64,000 nt of DNA from Brevipalpus yothersi (lineage: Eukaryota; Arthropoda; Arachnida; Trombidiformes; Tenuipalpidae): assembly GCA_003956705.1 (NCBI GenBank), contig QZCP01000223.1, positions 394,364 to 458,363 on the forward strand, written 5' to 3'. Under the pieces are notes generated by a model. That model saw only the letters and a list, made by a program, of their open reading frames with translations. It ran no database searches and was not told the origin of the DNA. The position numbers and the translations under genes were made by a program. How positions within the stretch are numbered: the stretch's first letter is position 1; each line of letters starts with the position of its first letter. Shown here in pieces: positions 13,328 through 25,952 of this stretch.

Positions 13328-16300
13328 CTACAAATCACGAGTTTCGATTTTTTTCAACAAGAACTTGACATTCTTTACGTATTTTTGGACTTCTTTCTCA
13401 CTTTTGCATACCAAAGAGTTTTCGAGATAAAAATGTAGAGCATATGGATCCATCGTGATCAGATGTTCAAGAGATTCTCGACTAGCCAATTGGAGTGATA
13501 AGGGCTGCATGTTGCTGAGATAAGGGATGAGAGACTCGATGATAGGCCATATATTATCATTTTCCAACTTCAAATGATAACATAGAGATCCGATTCGACG
13601 AAGTATTCCTTCTTGAATCTTGTACTCCATGGTGAAGTGATATGGAGAAGAGTCAGTTTTCCCATGACTTTGTGATAATTTTTGCCTGAGAAATGTGACT
13701 AGTTCTGTGAGAATATTCTCTTGGAGACTTCTCCTCTGAAGAAAATCTCCACAACAAGCTCCCATTACTATTAAACAATCAAAACTTTTTTTCAGTACCA
13801 ATAAGTTATCACTTCGCAACCGCTTCACAATTGGAGTCCACAGCTTGTGGGCAATTGGTAAGAGTTCGTCTGAAAAGAGGTATGAAACAATCAAAAATCC
13901 AAAGACGCATAAACTAGCAATTTTACCTTGATGGGGCTTCAGAATTTTCAATCCTTTCTCAATGATATCCAGGCATTTGAGTTGTACATCTGGAATAGTG
14001 TTCGAGAGTAGATGGATACATCTCTCGAGAATCTAGGAGAGAGAAAATCATGATCAATCACACTAAAATTGTTTTCTTTTTATTCTCACCTCTTTGGTTA
14101 TCTGGATTTCAAGGGGAAGTCGTTTCTCTGTTTCTTCTTCTCCTACATCAGAATTATCAATCTCATCAGCATCTGATTTTGTTTCACTCTCCGTATCTTC
14201 GAGGTTTTGACAAATCTTACGAGATTTGAGGAAGTCTTTGAGATTGTTCATCAGATCATCTCGCTCGCTTTGATGGGAAGGTGATGATTCTTGAAGAGTT
14301 TCGTTGATTAACAGGCGATTAGAAGTAAAAGATATGGTAACAAAAAGAATATTCACAAGATTTACACAATTAATCGAATAAAAGATATCAATATTTTCCA
14401 AAACATTCTTGAGAGTAAACTCGAAGAAACATAAAATCTCAAGTTCACTGAAAATGAGCATCGCTCTGATCACAGAACAAACTTTCGTGTTGCTTTCGAA
14501 GTGTTTCAACTTGACATTAATGTAATCCAATAAGTAGTCAACATTGTCTATAATAAGCTCTCGAATCGAATTGTAAGTGAACAGAGCCGAAAGCCTTTTC
14601 AAGGCAATTAATGATGTATCAGAGATCACGAATTGTTCAGAAGCAGTGTTAGCAAGAATTGGATATAGAGATGGCAACAAAATGCTATGCCTTTCGTCCT
14701 CTCCGAATTTGGTGGCTAAATACGTGAGTCCCTCGATCAATAAACTAACACACAAAGATTCATCAAAATTGATGTCTTCTTTCTCTGTTAAATTTTCTAA
14801 TCTTGATGTGTATTCATTGAGAATCTCGCGGAGGGCCTCTTTATCAGATACTCCTTGAATAATCGAATTGACAACGTATATGATTGCTGGATTGATGGCA
14901 TGTCCTTCACTCAGAAAGCCAAGAACATAATCCATAAGAGTGAAACTAGGAGCGAATTTTCCAAGCAGAACACAAGATCTTTGCATATAACTTTCATGAA
15001 TGGGGTTTTCCAGAAATTTAAATTGCTTTTTGGGTAAATTATCAACTATTTTTGATTCATCTACGAATCCGGAGTCGAGGCCAGTAGCTAACTTTTCAAC
15101 AACCAATGTTTTGCCTCGAAAAGATGCTAGGTCTATGAGACATTGGAGAAGTCGATTTTTTGATGACTCTGATAGGAAGAAAGAATCCATTCCATCTGAG
15201 TTCAGGCACATTATATAACCTCCGATAAGTTTGAGTTTGTTCTCTTTCTCATCACTGCTTGAATATTGAAACTCTCTAGTGACTGATGTTAGAATCTTGT
15301 AAAAATTGTCCTGGAAGTTACTCATATTGCTTTTTTGGGAGATGAATGAGTGAATAGGTGATGAATTGAGGGCTTTGTCAGCTTCATGACTGATTTCTGA
15401 ATCTTCGTCCACTGCAAGGATCATCAAAACTTCCAAAAGCTTCCACGGTACATCAAACTTTGATAGTCTAAAAATGGTACAAAGAGCACTTTGGGAGAAA
15501 GCTATGAACCTTTTTCGGACAAGAGGAGAATTGTGGTTCAACATAGCGGGAATCAAGCGATCGAAGACTATGTCAAGTTTTTCGAGGCAAGTTTTCAACC
15601 ATTCCTCTGATCTCCTCAATAGATGATATTCCTCAATGTCTTTGTCCAGTATTTTGGATACGTTGAGAGTACTTTCGAACAGAAAACTTAGAGTATCCAA
15701 CGAGCTGATAAGAAGCCTTTGAGGTAACTTATCATCTCGAGTTAAAATTTTCATCATTCCAATGGATATACCAGGAAAAAAATAAGCTATAAAATCACCA
15801 ATTTCGAATTCATCGAGATCAATTTGAACTTTATCGACTTTTGTCAAAGTTTTGAGCAAAAAATGAAGTGTATTCACCGTATCCACGGATAGTGAGATGT
15901 ATTTCTCGAAGACACAAGCTTGAAGAAGAGCATGTATAGAATGTCCAATCATGGAATGTAAGTCACCTCGTTGCATTAGACGCTCGATCATATCAACACT
16001 GAGACATTCCAAAAGTGCTCGGGCACAGTCGACAGTTTTCAATTTGAGATCCTCACTGATGAGGCATATTCCTGGTGAAAAGAGGGATTAAGACAAACAT
16101 TAGGTATTGAAAATTAACGAGAATTAACAAGTTTTAGAGAAGGCTCAACATACCCAAATGATCGTTAGTTTTCACTTCAACTATACGGAAAAGAGAGGAA
16201 TAGAAGAAAACAAATTCTTCCAAATCTGATGTTACCAGATCTTTTCCTATCAAATCTTTTATACAGACAATTACTTCCAGAACGATGGTCTGATGACTGG

Positions 16301-16639
16301 AACATAATCAATTGAAAAATGAATTAAAAAATAAGCCTCATCACTAGCAAGCAATCATAATTCTTACCATTCTTCAGGATTGGCGATAATGTATCTTAGT
16401 GGTCTCTTGACCTCTCGCTGAAACACTTTCAACAATCGACAATCTAAATTTTGAATCATTCGTTGAATTATTTTCACATCTTTCAATTGTTTATCACCAC
16501 ATATACGATCACCGAGAGCACCGATTCCATGCTTAATTTCCAGTAAATCACGAAGTCCACCATCATCACCACTATTGTTCATACCACTCAATCCAGCCAT
16601 CTTTTCCTGGTACCATTCTTTCCTCGAAGGTAACATCAT
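13328..16639 (-). CDS. TTI1: TELO2-interacting protein 1 (TTI1)
   Basis: Five exons in transcript order: 16639-16368, 16296-16154, 16071-14090, 14032-13927 and 13869-13328. They join in frame to about 1014 aa (human about 1089). The product is an all-helical HEAT-repeat protein. Family matches include DFIAYFFPGISIGMMKIL, the RLPLEIQITKE block after an acidic linker, ILERCIHLLS and the C-terminal HKLWTPIVKRL region. TTI1 with TELO2 and TTI2 forms the TTT co-chaperone that stabilises PIKK kinases (mTOR, ATM, ATR, DNA-PK). I chose ATG 16639, one of two adjacent ATGs. An in-frame TAG lies just upstream, but that TAG could instead be an acceptor (CTGTAG|GATGAT) joining an earlier exon, so the extreme N-terminus is uncertain. 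Confidence 0.9.
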
Positions 16640-17261
16640 CCACAATGTACATCTACTATCATCCTACAGACACACAAATCCAATGATAATAATCACAAAT
16701 TAAATCAAATTCTTTGGACACAAAAATTGATCAATTTGAAAGATGGAAGAGGAAACACATTTTCATATCGAGCGCAAGTTCAGATTGTTTACTTTGCTTT
16801 CTTTACCTTTTAAACAGCATCAACATCAGCAGCGGCTACAGTTAAAAAAAGAAGTGATTTTTTAATCATCACAATTCTTGTGTGTGGCATTCTTTGAGTC
16901 TGGTTGTTGGTATATTTATTTAATCGAATTGATCATGTTTTTAACTGTTTAATTGCTTCTCAATGATCCTGTGATCGATATTATTTTTATTGTTATCCAT
17001 TTTGGAAGATTAATATCAATTGACTTTTGTGGCTCACCTTACTGACACCAACAGACAGCTTACATATCTGGTGTTGTTCCAATCAAAAGTGATTACTATT
17101 GAAGAGAGCCATTCACATATCAGTGTGTGTGTGTGTTTACATTCATTAATTGGCTCATCAAAATAGTTTAATAGAACGTGTGTGTGTGCGTTTGTGTGTT
17201 TATGTATGTATGTGTAACTGGTGTGTTGTAGTGTTGAATTGGTAGGGATTTGAGTTGAGAG
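16640..17261. promoter_or_regulatory. Putative bidirectional promoter, TTI1 / GOLPH3
   Basis: About 620 bp separates the divergent start codons of TTI1 (-) and GOLPH3 (+). It has GT-rich tracts near 17125-17136 and 17178-17212 but no clear TATA box. The bidirectional role is inferred from spacing alone. Confidence 0.4.
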
Positions 17262-18657
17262 ATGAACAGAAACGAAGGTTTGGTTCAACGGCGAGTGGCT
17301 TCACAATCAAGTAATTCCAATTCCAAAGTTAACTCTGACGTCCGAGACAATGGAGGTGATTGTGGAACATCTTCCAAGCATCCTAATGGTGAAGACAGTG
17401 ATGATTCCAAAGAGACTCGATTAACTTTGATGGAAGAAGTTCTCCTACTCGGATTGAAAAATGTAGAAGTATGTATCCTCCACATTTTCATACACACTCC
17501 CTACCGTGACTGATAATTGATGGGCTTGGTTTTGATTAGTATCATTTTTGTCTATCAGAATTTATGATGATGATGAAAAAATTTCGTCTCACACAAGGAC
17601 GACTTATCTGGCATCTAGAAAGATGTACAAAGAATTTGAAAAATCTTCAAACATCATCATTTGTTTTTCTAATACATTCTATCATCCTATTTTTTTCAGG
17701 GCTATACATCCTTCTGGAATGATTGTTTATCCACCGGTTTGAGAGGCTGTATTTTAGTTGAACTCGCAATTCGTGGCCGAATAGAGCTAGAGAGAGCTGG
17801 AATGAGACGTCGAGGATTATTATCACGAAAATTAACTATTAAAGATCCTCATGCCACTGGAGACGTTCTGCTAGATGAGGCTTTGAAGCACATCAAAGAC
17901 ACTCAGCCAACCGAAACCTTGCAAACATGGATTGACTATTTAAGTGGTGAGTCTCATTCATATTCTCTTTTTTTCTCTATTCCCACCCTATATTTGTATT
18001 CTTCGGCAATCGGAAATCTTATCCCTCTTTCAAAATACTTTCAATATACTCTCAATGTTTACAGTCCTTCATCTCATGAAGGGGAGAGGTAAAATCAAAA
18101 ATAGGTTTCCTTATCCGTTTTTTCCCAACAGATGTTACCCAGAATAAAACTTATAATTATCAATCGATCTTATCTTACAATTACCTTTCATTAATCATGA
18201 GACATTCTCTGCTTCCCTCTCTTGTTTTCCAGGTGAAACATGGAATCCTTTGAAACTAAGATATCAATTAAAAAATGTGAGAGAAAGAGTAGCCAAAAAT
18301 TTAGTTGAAAAAGGTGTATTGACCACAGAGAAGCAAAATTTTCTACTCTTCGATATGACAACTCATCCTCTGGTTGATTTTGGAGCCAAATCCAAGCTGA
18401 TCAAAAAGGTTCAAGACGCCGTCCTGGGTAGATGGGTTAATGATCCCCACCGAATGGACAGGAGATTGTTAGCTCTAATAGTATTAGCTCACGCTTCGGA
18501 TGTGTTGGAGAATGCTTTTGTACCTCTATCTGATGATGAATACGAAATAGCCATGAGAAGAGTTCGTGAATTGTTAGACTTGGATATGGAAAGTGAAGCA
18601 ATGAAATCACCAGCTAATGAAACAATGTGGGCCATATTTGCTGCATTCGTTAAGTGA
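17262..18657 (+). CDS. GOLPH3: Golgi phosphoprotein 3 (GOLPH3)
   Basis: Three exons, 17262-17468, 17700-17946 and 18233-18657, encode about 292 aa (human 298). A Ser/Asn-rich N-terminus precedes the GPP34 domain, which starts at ETRLTLMEEVLLLGL. PI4P-binding residues are conserved: Trp75 in GYTSFW and Arg84 in TGLRGC match human W81 and R90, and the DPHRMDRRLLAL segment carries the two later arginines. The hydrophobic membrane-insertion segment ends WAIFAAFVK. GOLPH3 binds PI4P on trans-Golgi membranes, links them to actin through MYO18A in vertebrates, and retains glycosyltransferases. A polyadenylation signal AATAAA lies at 18922-18927. Confidence 0.96.
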
Positions 18658-19324
18658 ATAAGCATATTGATATTCTGATATCTGCTTTAATATTTGTCCT
18701 TTAATCATTCTTATGTATATTCTTGTTTCGTTTATAATGAATTGAACAACATTTTCAAGAAGCAAAAATGCAGAAAAGTGGCAAAAATTTTTCTCTACAA
18801 AATCCCTCTTTCTTACCGTTTTTTTTCTCTCTCTTCTCTCTTCCTCATGATCATGGCTGTATCAAATCTTGACACTGGCAATTCTTATCCAACTGAAGAG
18901 TTATACGATCTGTAAATTATAAATAAATCACAAAAATGATTGGTCTAGTAAAATAAAAACTTGAACGATTTGAGAGACCATTTGATGTGAATTGGATCTT
19001 AGCACGATAATCGGAAATCAATCAGCATCATAAGAGGCCAGTAATCAGGTAAGAAGACAGGCTTTGAGATTTCATCCTGAAATGATTATTAATAGTAATC
19101 ATTTCATTGAGAATGTTTCGTGAATCTATAGCAGAATGATGAGTTTCATCGATTCTTAAGGGTTACTTGCCTCAATGGCTTATGTGATACACCTCCAAAA
19201 AACACTGTAAAGAGATTGTAGCTGAGTTGTGAATACGAAACAAGCTGATTGACTTGACAAAGATATAGAACAGAAGCGTTGTGATGGTTAAATGAATAAA
19301 ATACTCATGTACAGCGATTGAGAA
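18658..19324. other. 3' flanks of GOLPH3 and TMX1-like gene
   Basis: About 670 bp between convergent stop codons. It includes the GOLPH3 AATAAA at 18922. A short open frame at 18694-18915 is untranslated-region-like. Nothing else was seen. Confidence 0.6.
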
Positions 19325-20371
19325 TTACAGTCGTTGCTGAAAAGAATTGGTTACAGGAATGGAGTCCGGCTTGATTCTGGAACATGTGGGATTATCTGAT
19401 GAATTGTCTCTTGAACTCAGTGAGGAGCGATCGGATAACTTCACTCTCGATTTTCGCCTTGATTCATGGGAGTAATCATCATAATCTGAATAACAATCGT
19501 CAAGATGCCGTTTACCTTCAAATTCTTTGATGAGATCACTGATTTTCGCATAAGATACGTAAGATTTGCGACTCATATGTTGGGAGGCCAAAATTTCTTT
19601 TTTGCACTTTTTGGCTTCATGAACATACTTTCGAATTAGCGGAGTATCCTGACTATCTCTTCCTCCAGGCATCAAAACGAGACGCCTATTGAGAACAGAG
19701 GAACTTCTCTTAGGAATTCTCATGGCTCTTTGAGGATTTTTGACAGGAGGTAAATTTGTGATGACCAAGAAAATGCGAATAAAGATAAAGTAAAATAGTG
19801 CCATCAGCGAATAATATATAGGCACAAGAAAATAAAAGAGAGAAAAAGGAAGAAAATATTTGCGGACCAAAAATTTGTGGATCGTACGAAGTGTCGTATT
19901 GGTCATAGCAAAATGAATGAAATCAGAGAAAACTGTCATCCACCAAGTATTTGGACGTCGATATGAGGGCAGCTGAGGATATTTACGAAATTTGGAGTCC
20001 CAATCCACTAAATGTCTTAGATCACGATAGTGGAAGTTCACAATATTTTCGTTGATCTCTCGATACACTCCATTCTCTGCATGCACCAAAGTGGGTAAAT
20101 TGGTGATGAAAAATCGTGAAACCAATCCAGGATCAGTCGTAAAATTAACCAAAGCAACCCGTGTTTTATGATCATCAGACCAGTGGCCAAAAGAGACAAA
20201 TTCTGGCAAGAAACGATTGCAAGCTGGATGCCAAGAGGAGCAAAAAAGTATTATCCAATTGTCGAAAGATGTTTGAAACCAACTTTCATCATTAAGCTGC
20301 ACGATTGAGCTTTGGGCTGGACAAAAGATGGATGCAAGCAAAAATGTAGCGAGTAAGATTGTTCGACTCAT
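19325..20371 (-). CDS. TMX1-like membrane thioredoxin with altered active site
   Basis: Single exon, 348 aa, ATG at 20371. Residues 1-22 are a signal peptide. Residues about 24-125 form a thioredoxin fold that lines up with TMX1 (ESWFQTSFDNWIILF, PGLVSRFFITNLPTLVH with cis-Pro93). The active site, WCPAC in TMX1, reads WHPAC (47-51): the nucleophilic Cys is His48, and only resolving-type Cys51 remains. An extra Cys44 lies four residues before His48. A transmembrane helix spans about 173-205, followed by a basic, then Ser/Asp-rich cytosolic tail of about 140 residues with several Arg/Lys clusters. TMX proteins are ER-membrane oxidoreductases. This one probably cannot do standard dithiol chemistry and may act as a chaperone, or use Cys51 for mixed disulfides. 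Intronless. Confidence 0.75.
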   Translation of the reverse strand: MSRTILLATFLLASIFCPAQSSIVQLNDESWFQTSFDNWIILFCSSWHPACNRFLPEFVSFGHWSDDHKTRVALVNFTTDPGLVSRFFITNLPTLVHAENGVYREINENIVNFHYRDLRHLVDWDSKFRKYPQLPSYRRPNTWWMTVFSDFIHFAMTNTTLRTIHKFLVRKYFLPFSLFYFLVPIYYSLMALFYFIFIRIFLVITNLPPVKNPQRAMRIPKRSSSVLNRRLVLMPGGRDSQDTPLIRKYVHEAKKCKKEILASQHMSRKSYVSYAKISDLIKEFEGKRHLDDCYSDYDDYSHESRRKSRVKLSDRSSLSSRDNSSDNPTCSRIKPDSIPVTNSFQQRL

Positions 20372-22421
20372 ATTGAGGCTGATGAGATCACTTTAATATT
20401 CGGCAGGACAAATGATTCCAAAATTCCAAGACATCAGAGAACACAGAGATAGTTCAACCTGAGGAGAAGTGAGTATACACGAAAAAAGAACAGACTCATC
20501 ATATAACAAATTCATATGTTTTGATCTTTAAATCTTTTAATCCACACATTTGATCAATGATTAACGACGATCAAAACTGTTAGATTCACTACAAAAAAAA
20601 ATTATTATTATTCAGAAGACCCTCTCATTATGTTCAAAGGTTAAGTGAACTTGAGTGGTAAAAAGAAATCACTCCAATCAATAGACAATGTAGAACATAC
20701 ACGAATAAGAACGCAGTTTTGTCCAAAAAGACCACAAAATTTTCAATCTAAACAAAAATGCTCATACCCCAGATGAAACAAAGTCACCTATATACATAAT
20801 AAATAAATTAAAACAACTTACCCATTAAGATAATTTGATCACATTAATTGAAAGTTGATCAAAAAAAACTGTTCACAACATGTCAATACCAAGAAGGTAA
20901 ACAAAAGCATTTAAAGTTCTTCTTCTGCAATGTTTACACTTGTTAAAATAAGTGTTAAAGGTGGCGCTGTGAAACTTTGAATTTTTTTTGCTCGAAAAGT
21001 AATTCTTTTCATGTTTCATGATGGAACTTTTATCATGAATTCTATCGTTTATTATACCTTTTCTATACTGGATAATCAAATTTTGATGATTTCCAGCGTG
21101 TGTTTTGATTTCGAAAAATTCTGAAAAATTCGATGGAATCATTGCAAGTTGGACAAAGAGAAAGATTTTATTGCTTGACCAAGTTCGAAATGATTCAATT
21201 TCGATTTCTGGAATTCAAATCAAGTCTATCGAGAATTCCGATTGAGAAAAGAGATTTTTTTTCGTTTGATTGGTCATAAATTGTTCAGAAAAAAGAGATA
21301 GCTCTTTATGCTTATTATTAACCTGGATTTTTTCTTGCAGATTCTCATATTTTTTCTCTAGCAAAAAGTTTTCCAAAATAATCGAATTTGTGCAAACGAA
21401 ATCTTTGACAAATTCAGATTTTTCTTCTTCAGAATTCTGTCATTCAACATTTATCGAAACTTTCCAGATATTTTCTAGCTTCTGAAGCACATTCAAAAGT
21501 ATCTACCAAGGATACCTGATGGAGAGAAGGTGTTATTATGAATCATCATTATCATAAAGTTGCGATATTGAAATAGATCTTCTAACAAGTTGAACACTTC
21601 ACAATGTCCTCTCTCACTATGGTTAATTGAAATTATCTTAATTGTCGTTAGTGATAATCTTTTCAATCTATTCAAGAGAATGATCAGTGGAAAAGGCACT
21701 CTCTTGATTGGCACGCAAGCTAACACTACTTCAGGGCTAATATAGCACTCAAGATCTGGTAAGCAATATGGAAAGCGGCTTACTCTCTGTACACACACAC
21801 ACACATACAATAGCAGAGATGGTATCAAATGCCGATGAAGAAGGCAAAGCAAAGATTGAGAGATGAAGCAAATGGAAATAGAGAACAAAGTCACATCAGG
21901 TACATTCACATACACACACAATGTGAAATGTGTGTATATGTGTATCTATCTCAACTTGGGCTCAAATGATAAGAGCATCTTTTTCTTCTTCTTCCTCTGG
22001 CTTCATTAGAGCATCCCGTTCGTCCTCGCATATCGTCTTAAGTGTGATCATCATAGGAAGAAGTCAAGAAGTTGGTGGATGAGAGCGAAATCAAAGTTAA
22101 ACAGACACATGGAAAGAGAGAGAGAGAGAGAGAAAGCTATATCTATGTAAGTTTTTCGAGAGGGAGTAAAAGAGAGAAGTATAGACTGAAAAATTTTTGC
22201 TTCCAGAGAGAGAGAAAGAGAGAGAGAGAGCAAAGTTATTCCTTTTTGACTCTTGTCACTTCTTTACTTTTTCGAGTCTCTCTCACATCCATAGTCTGTG
22301 GACTGCGTGTCATTCTTATTACCATTCTCATTTGTGCTACAATACTGCCATCGATAACTAGATAAATTTTTTTCATCATAGTGATTCGTATATTCTACTT
22401 ACACCGTCCCTTTTGGTCACG
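20372..22421. other. Intergenic between TMX1-like and papilin-like genes
   Basis: Two kb, AT-rich, with CA tracts near 21792-21806 and 21908-21920 and short GA tracts near 22114-22132 and 22206-22230. Open frames at 20873-21142, 21270-21485 and 21493-21921 lack family resemblance and partly derive from simple repeats. No exon or RNA gene was recognised. Confidence 0.5.
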
Positions 22422-25400
22422 ATGACCCGACATCGGCTCTCTCGGACTAATCGTAATAATACTGTAGATGATAGTAATTATGTTTCAAAAATATGCCATT
22501 TAAACAGCTTTTTGAAACAATCCATCCATATCTATGTTCTAGCCACAATAATCATTTCATACTTCACCAACAATTTTGTATCATGTCAAGCTCGAAATGA
22601 TCCCTACCAAGCATCCATGAATCGAATCAATCCTCCTCGCCCATATCCAACATACGGCTACTATCCGATGGATCAACGGTCAAGATTTTACAATCCCGAT
22701 CCAAACGTTATATTCGGCGATAATCCACCCCAATATGAGGTGGGAAATTTTACACCATGGTCTGAGCCTAGCAAGTGTACACGAGAATGTGGCGGTGGAG
22801 TAACGGTACAAAATCGTGCATGTGCCAATGAAACCGTATGCTACGGACCGACCGTTCGTTATGCTTCCTGTAATACCCACGAATGTCCACCGGGTACACT
22901 TGATTTTCGTGAACAACAATGTAGAATGTGGAATAACATACCGTATAATGGAAAAAATCTTTCCTGGACAACTTTCCGGCCAGTGGACATGAACAATGAT
23001 CCGTGTTCACTACAGTGTAAGCCCAAAAAGCAGGGAGAATTTTTCGCCGTCAAACTAAATGAGAAAGTTATCGATGGAACACCGTGTTACAGTGATGAAG
23101 ATTCAAGTGGCTCTCGTGACATTTGTGTTAATGGTAAGTGTGTCCCGGTTGGTTGTGATGGAATATTGGGATCCAACAAAACGGAAGACAAGTGTCGCAT
23201 TTGTGGTGGAGATGGTACGCAGTGTAAAACTGTTCGTGATATTCATAGACGAGAACTGCCCGCTGGCTACAATGATATTGTGATGATTCCACGAGGTGCT
23301 ACCAATATTCGAGTTCAAGAATTAGCGGCTTCCAAAGATTTTCTAGCGATTCGTGGTGAAAGGAAAGAATATTTTCTCCACGGAAATTGGACTGTTGATT
23401 GGCCAAAAATTCCGGAAAAATTTATGGCCGGTGGAACTCGATTTACGTACAATCGAGTTCCAGCTGATGCTAGTCCAGCAGTTGCCAAAGTTGCGGAAAG
23501 CTTTTATGCCCTGGGACCACTGAAAGAGCCAATCTATATTGTGGTCATACATCAGGGTGAAAAACCTGAGGTGGAATATGAATACTCAGTACACAAAGAT
23601 GTTCCAATACCGGCTCTAAATGCTCCAGAGGATCTATTCCAATATCATATCGGTGATTTTGGACCATGTTCTCGATCGTGCGGAGGAGGCACAATGAAAC
23701 GGATCGTCAAGTGTGTCCAAGTTCGTTATGGTGTGTTTGCAGATTTGAGCAAATGTGATCCCGACGAATATCAGGTGATAACGGCCACATGTAACTACAA
23801 GCCATGTCCTCCAGCCTATCATGCTGGCAAGTGGAGTAGATGTCATTGTTCAGGTTTTCGAATGAGAAATGTTTTCTGTGAAAAAATATTGGAAACTGGT
23901 GAACGTAGAGTGCTCGATGAGAAAGAATGTAAAGGTATGCCAAGACCGGCGGCAATCAAAAAATGTCCCAAAGAAAATTGTATCAACTCACTGCTCAATG
24001 ATACTACTCAAGATTTTGATAATAATTGGAAAATTGGTGAATGGTCCAAGTGTGATTCCAGATGTGGTCCAGGTAAACGTAATCGTACCGTACAATGTTT
24101 CGATGATTTTGGAAATGAATTGAATGATACCATGTGTGAACAAGAGAAACCGGCAACCGAAGAAATTTGTGATCTAGTACCATGTGAATTTGTCGATTGG
24201 GTGGCCAGTGAGTGGTCATCTTGTGATGGTAATTGTGCATCACGAATTGCAACACGTCGAGTAGTGTGTTCAACAGTTGAGGGCAAAGTGTATCCAGATT
24301 CAGCTTGTGATTCCGCTCGACGTCCCAGCGATACCAAGGAATGTGAAAAATTTGAGTGTAATCATATTTGGCTCACCTCGGAATGGACCAATTGTTCAGC
24401 CAATTGTGGACAAGGAATTCGAACACGATCTGTTGTGTGTGCAAGCTATCATGCTGGCAACAAAACGAAAGGGTAAGTTTCAAGTTTGTTTCCATTTTAC
24501 GGTTACATATTCTCTGTCTCTTTTCGAATGGTCTCTTCACTTCCGTTTTAATTTTCTCCCTTCAGAACCATTGAATATACATTGGATGCCAAAGGATGTC
24601 CTGAACCGAAGCCACATGACCGAGAAACTTGTCAAACGGATAATGAGTGTGGTGCTGCTGAATTTGCCGGGCCATGGAATGAGTGTATGTGTGGTGTACG
24701 ATCACGAAAAACAATGTGCGTCCGGCCGAGAGGCAAAAAGATGGCCTGTCCAGGGGATAACAAAATGGAGCAAAGTCAACAGTGTAATGTTACACAGAAG
24801 TTGGCCTCTGATGGTGCCGATACAGTCCCGGCCAATGCGACCGAACAGTGTTGCGATCGGGAAAAGTGTTGTCCAAACGGAAATCCGTTTAACGACACTA
24901 TCAGCTCGTGTGTTGAAGAGATTGTGACCCAGTGTACAGATGGACCATTTGGATGCTGTCCAGATACAACTTATGCTGCCATCGGTCCATTCAAATTGGG
25001 CTGTAAGATGCCCTGCCGATTGACACGCTTTGGATGCTGTCCGGATAACACTACCATTGCTAATGAGGATGCAAGTAGCTGTAAAGTGGAAGAAACGACT
25101 ACGGTATCGACCACATCAATTGCACCCGCCTCAACATCAGCTTCAACCAATTCAACAACTTCATCTCCTGATTCAGCAGCATCATCATCATCGGAATCTA
25201 CCCCCACAGGCTCAACAGCATCCACCGATGGGCAATCTTCAACTCTTCCCTCTACTTCAGTAGGTGCTACTGATGCGGTAACTCCTACCGCTACAACTGC
25301 TGTTACTTCGGATACATCCACCACGGCTTCCGGATCTAGTGAAAGTAATGCATCAACAGTAACTCCTTCTTCTTCTGAACCCACTTCTTCTGTTTCGACC

Positions 25401-25952
25401 TCTGCTTCCACAGAAGCTGTATCTCCAAACGAGCCATCTCCAACAGCTTCCTCCACCTCCCCATCATCAGAGACAGAATCGGCCGGAAGTTCTCCGACAG
25501 CAACAACCGAATCTTCTCCTTCATCAGAAGTCCCTCCAACTACTCCAACTGCTGCATCTTCGACAACCGAAAGTAGTTCCACTTCTGAACCTAGTACTGT
25601 TACTACTGAGGCCACCTCTTCGTCCCAGGCTTCTACAACGACTGCCCCTTCAACGCCTGAACCCACGAGCCTTGAGACATCAGCTTCTCCATCCTCTGCC
25701 ACATCAGAGGGATCTTCGGAGACTACCGTTCCGGTTACTGATACAACCACAGCATCGACCAGCGTCAATCCTGATCCATCAGGACCTGAGACACCAAGCA
25801 CCTCACCAGCAACTCAGACCACAGAGGTAACATCTGAAGTGACCACACCGAGTGGTACTACAGTGGAGACAACAACTGCAGCACCAACCCCAACACCTAG
25901 TTCCAGTGGGGGTGACCCGGTTGATACAAAGCCAACAGAACCAACTAAATAG
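22422..25952 (+). CDS. Papilin-like secreted TSP1-repeat protein with mucin tail
   Basis: Two exons, 22422-24472 and 24566-25952, join in frame to about 1145 aa. An in-frame TAG upstream (22359) supports ATG 22422. A signal sequence or anchor ends near residue 57 (SCQA). In order: a TSP1 repeat (about 108-156, WSEPSKCTRECGGG), an ADAMTS-type cysteine-rich region (DGTPC, CVNGKCVPVGCDGILGS, CRICGGDGTQC), an ADAM-TS spacer, and several further TSP1 repeats (GDFGPCSRSCGGG, WSKCDSRCGPG, WSSCDGNC, WTNCSANCGQG). Then come two GCCPD repeats of the kind seen in papilins, and a roughly 290-residue Ser/Thr/Pro mucin-like tail. There is no metalloprotease domain and, unlike typical papilins, no Kunitz, Ig or PLAC domain. 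A basement-membrane or pericellular matrix glycoprotein is expected. It could also be called ADAMTS-like. Confidence 0.85.

Noticed and set aside
21493..21921. 142-codon minus-strand frame
   Set aside because: Part derives from a CA repeat. There are no domains or splice context, and codon use is unlike neighbouring genes.
24971..25801. 276-codon open frame antisense to the papilin-like mucin tail
   Set aside because: It is acidic, Val/Glu-rich and arises from the complement of Ser/Thr codons. The sense frame has clear domains and a spliced structure.
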